Notes under the pieces: model-generated
Databases searched by the model: none
What the model was told of the DNA's origin: nothing
The model's input: the letters and a program-made list of their open reading frames with translations, nothing else
Made by a program: the position numbers and the translations under genes
In this document: piece after piece, positions 11,847-22,500 of the stretch
How positions within the stretch are numbered: position 1 is the stretch's first letter
Layout of the letters: every line of letters starts with the position of its first letter
Source: Diphasiastrum complanatum
Lineage: Eukaryota; Streptophyta; Lycopodiopsida; Lycopodiales; Lycopodiaceae
DNA length: 64,000 nt
Assembly: GCA_029204225.1 (NCBI GenBank)
Contig: CM055093.1
Location: 21,929,436 to 21,993,435 of the forward strand
Direction: 5' to 3'

Positions 11847-14800
11847 CTCATTTTTTGATGATAATTCATTTTCTGGTTTCTCAATATCACTTCTTGCACC
11901 CCCTGGTCTTACTTTTGTAGATTCTCCAAAATATGTACAATATGTATGACCAATTACTTTCTACACATCTTAAATCTCTCGGTTCATATTACAGTTTTCA
12001 AATGCCAGTTAGGAAGATTAATCATCCCTTCAAACTCCAATTTTTATAGATGTCGCATTGTTGCCTATCCATTTTATGAGTGCTTTCCACTTCCCCGATT
12101 TTGATACCTTGCACTCAACAATGATAAAAAATATCAGAGAGGGGACACCATTGCTTGTGCTTCCATACATACACAAGTTTTTCACATATTAATTAGTTTA
12201 ATTTTTCATATGAATTGTGATTTTACTTGCAATCTAAAAAACATATTGATTTCTGATTGTAGTGGCCATTGGAGCTTATATGTTTTATCTTTATATCTCA
12301 ATGATGAGGGTGTATGTAACCCAATTTCTATTACACACACTCACAAGAAAGCGATGCGCCTTATTCAGAAAGTAGTCAAATTATTTTCAGTGCCAGGTGC
12401 AACAACGTATATAAAGCTTACAATGTTTGATGCTCAAGTATTTTTTATTCGATATCGATTTGACGCGCACTTGTTTCTTTTGTGGATTTCCATCTATTGA
12501 CGTGCGCGTTGATCCGATATTCCATCTATTTTTTTGAAACAAACTTTTATTTCTAGCCAACATATTTATTTGAAGCAGTCCTCCCAATAGACTAACCGTG
12601 TTAGTTGTGGCTGGTATACGGTTTACAATGCCAAATATTTTTTCAAGTGGCTTGCACAACATGAGAAGTTTCTAAATCTACTTGAGGTAATCTATTTATT
12701 CACAAGCACAATCACCTATTCATAATTCACAATCACTTATTTTTAATTAATAACATGTGTTTGTGTTCCGTTTTGTTTTTGGTTTTTGCAATTTTCTTGC
12801 CCGAAGATCACCTCGAAGGAGATAATGCATTTTTGACAGGAGAATAAAAATTGTTATCGAAAATCATTTCCAGTTACAATTACATAGTCTCCACCAAAGT
12901 TACTTCCATATGAAGAAATGGATATAGAGATTATATAAAAGAAAAGCCTACTTGAACAATGATAGTCAACTTGAGCAGTTAATATATTTTTGAACATGAT
13001 GTATATAGAAAATTATACAACATTATAGAAAATTACGTTCTTCAAATTCTATGCATCCTAAATTTTGATGGTTGAACCTTTGTCTTTGCAACTTATATGC
13101 TATTCCTGCCTTGCTCTTAACTGCACATGAGAAATTGTTTACTTTCAATTAATTAATGACGTATAACCTATCTTGCAAAACTGAATCACTAACAAACAAA
13201 AAAATCAAAATTTTCATATGGCATAACATACCTTAATCAATTGAAATTGATAGTACTGAGGTAGATCGAACTGCAACATGTCTAGTTCTGATCGAATGTG
13301 ATTAAGACTCCAATCTTCCTCAACCTCAATCATAGCAAAAATGTTGTCAATTCTTTTCACTGTTATTTGAAGTTGCTCTTGATGATTTATTGCATAATTT
13401 TAATCTAGTGGCTTCTACTCATTTTTTGCATTTTATCCATCTTATATAATACAATATCAAAATGAGCATTTGTTTATCTATGTGATATCTAAATGTCATT
13501 GATGATTTGCAAACTCGACACTCGACTTGCTCGTTTTGTTTTGTATCCCAATGACCATCCAACATCTCAGCGAGCATTTCATCACTTAAGTCCTTACAAA
13601 TAAACATTGTTTTTGTTCGACGTACATTGCATTTTGAAATTTTTTTTAACAAAAATACTAAAAAGTAGATACCAACTCAATCTATTATTCTTTGAACTAT
13701 GCTATGAATATCCATGTATAATCTCGATAAAAAACTTTCTGATATTGTGGAAAATCCATTCCTTACTTGTAAAATTTGGTAGAGGGTATGGTATGCCTCT
13801 AATCTACTCACCAAACCCTTTTTATTAGAAATATACATGAAATCATAAAAAAATATTTCTAAATCCAAAAGGGAGATTGGAGACCGTTCCTTATATTGAA
13901 ATAAACCGATATCAAAATGTATGACATCTATTATTCCTGCAAAAGATTGAACCGATTGCCATTCAAAGATGTCGGATGAGTATAAATCTACAAAATCGAC
14001 AAATATGATAGTTAGTTATGTTTAGCTAAAAAAAATTCATTTGAATATGCACGTAAAATCACATGATGTACAATTGCTAAAAGACTTGCCACTCATCCAT
14101 CCATAAGCTCTCAATCCAAGAGCAACCCTCAAGCGCAGGACTTCCAGCAGCTTGATTATGCAGTAGACACTACTGCATCCCAAACACATGAGGATGCCGT
14201 TGCATGGCTGATCAGCTGCTGACTTGCTACTCAAATCCATGATATACCTAGAAGTTCAATGTTCAAATGATTTCTCTTGAGTTTAGCATACTTGTACAGC
14301 CTCAAGGTACTATCGCAAAAATTAGTCCCTCGGTTATATCTTTTGGAGACATATCATTCATAAATTTATATAGAGCAAACTTGCCAATCCATCTTCCTTT
14401 GTATCCTTTGCACAAAAAATACCTGGCTTCATACAATAGTGAAAAAATCTTCGAAAAACATAAAAGTATGTCCTTTGCCTAACTTCCAAGGTTTGAATAA
14501 GAAATATTGTTGGAGTATCACAATCTAAGTGTCCACAATTTCTCTTGAATTGGTCATTTTGACAATTATGTGGACAAACATGGAATTATTCAAAGCTCAA
14601 CCGCACAACTTGCATAAGCCATATCCCATATTCAGAATTTCATCAAAAGCCAATGCTTAAACAAGCAAAGCCATATTTATGAAGATAGATTAAAACCTTA
14701 TGCTTCATTCAAGTATGAAAACCCAATTGCAGTTTGATAAAGTCACTCTATTCCAACTTTTCTCCACCTTCCTGGGTGCACATATCAGATAGTTGTACTA

Positions 14801-15509
14801 AAAAAGGGAGGACAGATAGTCTGTTGAGATCATATAAGCCTTGTAAAGGATCGCTACCTCAAGGGCAAAATAACTTCTGCTCTCACTCCGTAAATTTCTT
14901 TGAGTTTGTATTCTTCTCGTAGACTACATATTCAAAGGCTGATGTAAACAAAAAGTTTGTTCCTTCACGGTCACAATAAGGTCAAATAGCTGTTTTTCAA
15001 CTCGTTCAGAAAAGAATTGTTTATTCTGCTTAGGTTTCGACAATACGCTAATTTACCACCTTACAAGAACTCTGTACATGTTAGCTAAGGAAAAACTGGA
15101 GCATCTACGAGTATTATCTCATTTACCCCTTCATGAAAAAAATGACATTAACTACAATCAACATTGGAAGGCACCAATGATTCAGCAATATAAGAATATT
15201 GAATATGAGGGAGCTGACACAAAACCAATGATATCACCAAGAACAAAGAAGTATAGTTTTAACAAACTGTAAAATATTTTCTTCTCCTTGGGAAATTCCT
15301 TTCCAGTACATACATACCAATTCTTTGACTCAACACAAATTTCTTCTTCTCAGCTCAAATAACTACACAATAGGGTATGCCAACTTATCTAAATACAAGC
15401 TCATCATTAAAAAAAATGGCAACACACTTTTCAAGGCAGACTCTTTAATGTCTGCTGCAAATGTGCAAAAGGCCTGCGATACGCTAAATGGGTGAGCTGG
15501 CATCATGTT
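11847..15509. other. AT-rich intergenic stretch; one exon-like segment
   Basis: No complete gene was recognised. On the minus strand 13390-13225 is open and reads like coding sequence, with a good splice donor AAG|GTATGT at its end; see findings. A weak GHWSLYVL match to Ulp1-type peptidases on the plus strand near 12.27 kb is isolated and unsupported. Confidence 0.4.
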
Positions 15510-16461
15510 TCAGGAGGCTGGAACTTTTGTGGCAGCCTTCTTATCTTTTTTGTCCTTCTTTTCCCTCTTCTTAAGAGCATCCATGTGTGCTTTCAAAACT
15601 GTAGAATAGGCCATTTGAAAACGTTGGTGATCTTTGGCAGACAACTGCATTCCACAACGTGTTGTCTTAGCAGACCGAAGAATCGCTGGAGGTCTAACTA
15701 ATTAACTCAACTCTGCTCTTAGGATCTACACATATGACTAGCAGCTTGCCAAAGCACTGAATTCAGCAGGCAGAAGTATCACTGAAGTTCTAACTAATTA
15801 TTAATTAGCTCAAAAGAATCTAGACATATGACTAGCAGCTTGCAAAAGCACTGGATTGAGCAGATGGAAGTATCACTGAAGTTCTGACTAATTAGCTCAG
15901 CTCTGTTGTTAGAATCTAGCAGCTTACCAAAGCACTAAATTTTTTTTTCCCATCTGTCGCACGAACAAGACAACGATACTCCAGTGGTTCTGCTACTACA
16001 TTCTCAGATCCAGTAGCATCGTCTTTCTTCTTCTTTACTTTAGGTTTCAGATTGGCTGTGCAGATAAAAATTGTGAAAACATACATCAGATATCATTTGA
16101 GTGAAACTAATTCAGGATTACTTTCAAGATTTGAGACTTTGCTGAACAATTCCAATCGAGAAAGAAACTTTAATTCCGTGTCAAACAAGAAGTTTCCTTT
16201 TAGAAACTATAGACTCTAGAGCAAGCTTCAAATTCTAGCTAAACGGACAACAAAGATTTAAATCTTGATTTGTATCAAAAAGCTTCAAAGACTTAGCAAC
16301 AAAATTCAGTGTCACATTGCAAACAGTATCAAAAATTTCTAAAATCGGAAACAAGGCAATGCAAGAAAAAGATTAATACTCTCAGGAATATGATCTTCAA
16401 AAAATCAAAACTATGATCTGAACAGTTCCGAAAAGGGTTCTGAAACACGTACAATACGTCT

Positions 16462-16523
<62 letters not shown>

Positions 16524-19500
16524 GCAAACTGCACAGCAATGCATTCAAGACATTAGAGGAGGGGACACACAAAGCTTGTATTAGAGAGTATGACAAATAT
16601 TATTATGATAGAGATGAAGTTCTCTCTTCAAATGTAGTCCACTAGTCTCAACTCCTTTCCCACATGGAAGGTACACGAGGCACAATGGCCTGCGTAAGTA
16701 TTTCATATTTTGAGTACGTTGTCAGAATGTTATTTATGAATGAGATACTAAATGATCAATATAAGAAGTACAATGTAAGTTATCAAGGAACGGTTGATCA
16801 CCACACTGCAATAGCGCAGCCCACCAACTAAAGAACTAGCACACTATCGACATCTTATTTGAAATCATGATATCAGGATTGTGAAGATCATATCTCCAGC
16901 AATAATTTTTCAATAGACAATGTGATCATGCCTCTTGGACCCTTTTAGCAATAACATGATGTCATAAGTTTATCAGTAGTGACTTGGTGAAATAACCTTG
17001 GTCACTCTTATCAAGCTCCTAGCCCTAACTTGCTCAACCTCCTAACAACAATAAATAGGCCTTAGGCCTCCTCATTTGGTAGATTGATTGCATGATAGTA
17101 GTTCTTAGGATAGCTTATTTTGGCATATATTTCAATAATCAACTTGTTTTTGGCGTGATTCTCGTGGAGATACTTATTATTGAGATTTATGTTTGCAATA
17201 TTTCTCTTTCCTACTCTAGCATTGTTTTGCATATAACTTGGTATCACTTGGTATCAGATCAATAAGCACTTTTCTATTACAAAGGGGTTGTGTGCTAACC
17301 TCTAAAATGTTTAGTCTATCTTTACTACTATTGCATTTTACAACTGATCGCTATGACAATTAGAAGCTAGTGAGACTAAAATTCCATCTTGCTAGAGGTT
17401 TTGTTTCTCATTTATCTTTCCATATCTCTACAAAATACATTCTACAGATATAATTTCTTCGGAATTCTCCAGATCTCATAGTGCATGTCCTACTTTTACA
17501 TACTATATTGTTAACACCTACTTTGGATATCGACTACATGTGTCTTACTTGTCTCAGCTATGCTACTTCCTACATATCTGAGCATTATCTTGCACACTCT
17601 CCTCTAGTTCTATGTGTTCAATTTGTATGAGCTATTCTACCTACCAAATGTCTCAACACTGTTCTACACATTAGCTTCCATTCTTGACAACTGGAAGGCA
17701 GAAACAACCTGCGATTGAGAAATAGAGACTCACAGATGAGAGGGAGAGACAGAGATGTGAACTTGAGAGAACATGTCCACAACAATCCCTAGCACTTGAT
17801 CTCGACTATCCAACTGACAAAGTTGACTTCCCTGTCTGTCATAGCTGCATCCTTGGAAAACAAACTAAGATTCCTTTTAGATCGAGTCATATGCATGCAG
17901 CAAAACATGTTCTAGATGTTGTTCATTCAAATATATATGGTCCAACGCAAACTCCGTTGTTGCTTGATGCAAAGTATTTCATTACCTTCATTGACGAATA
18001 TTCAAGAAGAACAACTGTTTCCACTGTAGCTTATATTCAGAACAGATGTCCGACTAAAGGTCTCTCAGACAAAACACCTTATGAAGTTTGGACAGGCTCC
18101 AAACCATCATTATCAAACCTACGAGTTTCTGGATGTATTGCTTATGCGCTAATACCGCAAGATCTCATGAAGAAGCTCGACTTCCAGAGTATCAAATCTA
18201 TTTTCATTAGCTACACTATTTCAGATAAAGCTTATAAGTTGTATGATCCTATCGAGTTGAAGATATTCACCAGTCGAGATATTGTCTTCATCAAAGATCA
18301 GTTTATCGACCTCAAAGGCAAGGGCAAAGCTCATATAGTCGAACTGTTGGACTCTCCCAAAGTATCGAACAACTATGTTCCCAAGTTGACTATTCCTATT
18401 GAAGGTCCTAGCTCGTCTACTTCAGACGAACAACTTATCAACAACGAATCCGAAGAAGATGATGTTGCAGCTTAGCAACTACAGCATGATGAAAATAATC
18501 AACTTCGCTCATTTCCCAGAAGATCGACAGGAGAACGCAGACCACCTATAAGGTATATCGACAATCTGCAGCTTATCTTGTTCAAGAGCCGACTATTGTC
18601 GAAGAGGCACTTAGTCAGCCGGATTCCGATCTTTGGAAAGAAGCTATGGACAAAGAGTATTCATCTCTTATCAAGAACCAGACTTGGAGTATTGTCGAAT
18701 TGTCTGCCAACAGAAATGTAGTTGATTGCAAATGGATATTCAGAAATGTAGTTGATTGCAAATCGATATTCAAAATCAAATACAAGGCAGATGGAAGCAT
18801 CGATCGAAGAAAAGCTCGACTTGTCGCGAGAGGATTTTCTCAGGTACATAATGTCGACTACACTGAGACTTTCAGTCCAATAGTTAAATATTCTTCAATC
18901 AGACTTCTATTGTCATTTGCTGCTGCAGTAGATATAGAGGTACATCAAATGGATGTACAGACAACATATTTTAATGGAGTTATCGAAGAAGATATTTACA
19001 TGATGCAACCCACCCGAAGGTTATAATATCAAAGGCAAACAAAATCATGTATGTAAACTCCACAGAGCACTTTATGGCTTGAAGCAATCTGTTGGAGCAT
19101 GGTTTCAAACGATCAACACTTTTCTTATCGATCATGGCTATAAACCAAGCACCTCACATTCTAATGTCTGCTTCAAGCCAATCAAGGTTACACTCCGATT
19201 CGAACTGGCCGATTCGAACCGATTCTTTCTGATTCGAATCGGCAGGCTAGGTTCGAATCGGAAAACGGTTTGAACCGGATATTTTTCTTTTTTTTCCAAA
19301 ACGTTTTTTTTGCGCTTTTTGGGTTTTTTTTTTTTTCCCGCTTCGAACCGGATTCCGGTTCGAACCGGCTCCGAATGGCTCGAGGTTCGAACCGTGGTTC
19401 GATGCAACTATGAAGTAGTGAATCATCCTTTTAGTATTATCACTTTGTATGTGGACGACACATTGCTTTTCAGCAACAATATCGATCTCATATAAGAAGC

Positions 19501-22500
19501 TAAATCAATGTTGTCTTCAGAATTCGACATGACTGATCTGGGCGAAGCTCATTATTGTCTAGGTATTCAAATCCAAAGAGACAGAAAGCGAAAGTTAATT
19601 TACATTACTCAGAAAAGATACATTCACAATATGTTGATCAAATATAATCTAATGAATTGCAAATTAGCTCACTCACCGATGGACCTAGGATTCAAATTGT
19701 CGAAGGACCAATGTCCTCAGATGACCAAAAGGAGGAGCAGATGCGTGAGTATCCTTAATATTTGATAATAGGATCTCTTTTGTATGCGATGATTTGTACC
19801 AAAACATACATAGCTTTTGCAGTCAGTTCCTTAAGTCAATTTATGACTAATCCTGGTATTACACATTGGAAGGCTCTTATTAGAGTTTTGAGATATATTC
19901 AAGGCACTATGGACTTATGCATTTGTAATGGAGCAGTCGTCAACAACAAACTCAATATTCTCAGTAGTTATTCAGATGCAAGTTGGGTAGAAAATGTAGA
20001 CACTCGTAAATCCACTTCTACATTCTTCCTCAACAACGGTCCTATTTCATGGAACAGTCGCAAGCAAACTTTGATTGCTCTATCTTCTACTGAATCAGAG
20101 TATATCGCAGGCTCTCAAGCTACAAAAGAAGCAGTATGGTTGAGAAACTTTTGATGTTTGTCTGAAACAATATGCTCCGACAACTTTGTTTTGTGATGAT
20201 CAAAGTGCTATTGCTTTATCAGCCAACCCTAGATTTCATTCTAGGAGTAAGCACATTGAAATTAAGTTATCACTATGTCAGAAGCAAAGTTCTCGACAAA
20301 GAGGTAAACTTGCACTACTGTCGAACGCAAGATATGACAGCTGATGTTTTCAGTAAGGCACTAACCTTGGATGCACACAAAGTTTTGTGCAAAACTAAGT
20401 TTGAAGGTCAAGGCATTCATGGATTTAGATTACGGGAGAGTGTTGAATTATTCTACTATCGGGAGTGACTCATCCGAATAATCGATCTATAATCTACATC
20501 CATTCATTATCCAAGTCTGCAATTTTATTCATGTTTCTATATAGACTGGAGAAATACTCGAGAATCGCTCAACAGGTGGCTCTGACATATCGTATGACTC
20601 TAACGAAAGTCGAATATGTCGAAGGATGACATTTATTGTTCCGCTTGATATGAAGCTAAAGACTTGCCCTAACTGCTTTGCAAGTAAATTCTTGGAAAGT
20701 CCTAACTGGATGGATGACAGCGCATTACGACTACCTGCCAATTGCGATCTACGACCTGATTAGCTGTCCTACCGGACGAGCTTTAACTGCTTTAGTATAA
20801 ATAGCTGATCATTAAAGACTTCTATAGTTTCTAGAAAGGTTTTTCAGAGCTCTATTAGAGTATTGTTATTAGCGCTTACTGCTTACTAGCGAAAGTGCAT
20901 CAAACAGAGTTTTCAGTTACTCAAAGATGGCTTAGAGTAGCCGGTTTCATCCGCTATTGCTTTGTGCTCTCATCATCTGATTTGTATATGCTACTTACTG
21001 AATCAATCTATCTTCTTATTGCGTTCAGTATCATGTCAGAATTTATGCTTATCTGTAATCATTTGTAACTAATATATCTCTTATTTTTTCGTCTAATTTG
21101 TTGAATACTTCAACGTTGCAATATTCTATACATCACTCTGCACTCTAAAATGTTTGGCTACGAAAACACTTTAGTACTAATGATTTCAAAGTTAGTTGCT
21201 AAAAGATTGAACGTGACTTCCATAATTACAGCTTTGTTCAATTACTGATAGGCGTAATCATCTCAAATGTATACATACAGTTTTATTCAATGATTGTGCT
21301 AGAGTGTACCAAATATAGATGTTATTCGAAGGCTCATTCCGTTGCGCTCGATAGTTCGTCCATAGCCTTCGGATTTGGATGGATGTCACACGTTCGTAAC
21401 AAAGCTTCAAGTTGGTTAAGTTTGATGTAAGTCGAATGCATGCTTGGAAGGAACTTACCTATGTCGGGTTATCCAACGCTCTACCCACTGAGCCTTGGTA
21501 GGGACAGTAGGGTGTCAAACCTGACTTTTATTGGACTCACTTCTTAGAGCTGGATGCATCAAGTTTTTTATTCTGACTATAGTATCTTGATTATGGATTA
21601 TCACATTGTTTGAAAATCGATTTGAGACAGATCCGTGTGTCTTCACGCCAACTTGCTAGTGAGACAAGACGTTCCTAGGATATTCCACGCAAGGATAAGA
21701 TATGTGTGTTCATTGAGTGAGGCTCAATCTAAGGAGCACTTAAATTTCAGGTATCATGTTTACTATGAGATTTGTGGGAGGTATGTACTACCAAAGACTC
21801 ACATACTAGTAACTACTTTATGTTCTCTTATTAGCTACGACGATCCTAGATGTGTTGCCCTTATGATACGCGAGAGAGATTTGAACCAATATGATCAATT
21901 AGACTATGAAGATCCACAGCCTCAAATCACAACTTTCTTACCCAAAAGAAGAACATGGATGAACTCAGAGTCAAATGATGAGGATACAACTATTCCTATG
22001 AAAGACCATCAAGATCAAAGGCAGTGTACAGCACATCATCTTCCTGCTACTAGAGCCTCCAGACATACAATGACGTTCGCACATCTTGCACCAACCATAG
22101 TCAGAGTCAAAGACGCAATCACCACCAGTGCTCTTCTACTACATCAATGACTCCTACCATGATTTGCTTCAAGCGCCCATCTGCCTTCTTTAGTTGTCTC
22201 AACTGAGAGCACAAATACATCATTTCTTGTGCATGGTCCTTGCAACGTATTGTATTTATATAGACTTGTCATTTTCTCTTCATATTAGCTTTAGACTTTG
22301 TATTTCTATTTTTCATTATTTGGAGACATTCATGCGCTCCCTTAGTTGCTATACACTTGACATGTACTGCTTCATCTTATATGCCTTTTGGCATCAAAAG
22401 CCATAAATAGAGCTTTCTTTCTGTCTCTCTCACACACACACCTCTTTCTCTCAGCTTTTCCCTCCCTGCCCCTTTCATCATTCATTTTCTGGAACCCCAA

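Larger units (their letters stand above)
17777..20440 (+). pseudogene. copia pol remnant of A1 (integrase, RT, RNase H)
   Basis: The integrase zinc-finger half CHSCILGKQT is followed by HSNIYGPTQ, where the first catalytic Asp is Asn. The integrase core is then deleted at 18009-18020, where FIDEYSRRT runs straight into TVSTVAYIQNRCP. RT begins near 18646 and includes DRRKARLVARGFSQ, MDVQTTYFNG, LHRALYGLKQ and the LYVDD catalytic box at about 19447. RNase H has ALSSTESEYIA and SRSKHIEI. Frameshifts occur near 19010, 19750 and after 20150. Confidence 0.88.
17768..21401 (+). mobile_element. Ty1/copia retrotransposon A1, 5'-truncated, within SRP14 intron
   Basis: Starts abruptly inside the pre-integrase/integrase region, runs through RT and RNase H, and ends with a polypurine tract TTACGGGAGAG and a 3' LTR from 20442 (TGTTGAATTATTC) to about 21401. 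It belongs to the same family as A2 at 31.8-38.8 kb: LTR and pol align by eye throughout. It lies antisense to SRP14. It lacks the 5' LTR, gag and protease, and carries an integrase deletion, a 30-base tandem duplication, a ~220-bp insertion and several frameshifts. Confidence 0.88.

Noticed and set aside
12210-12400. GHWSLYVL resembling a Ulp1 (C48) peptidase His motif
   Set aside because: Only one short motif; the catalytic Asp and QxxC region are absent and the neighbouring frames are closed.
16329-16596. Open frames with long Leu-Ser runs on the minus strand
   Set aside because: They are translations of the (GA)n microsatellite at 16465-16521 and have no other coding sign.
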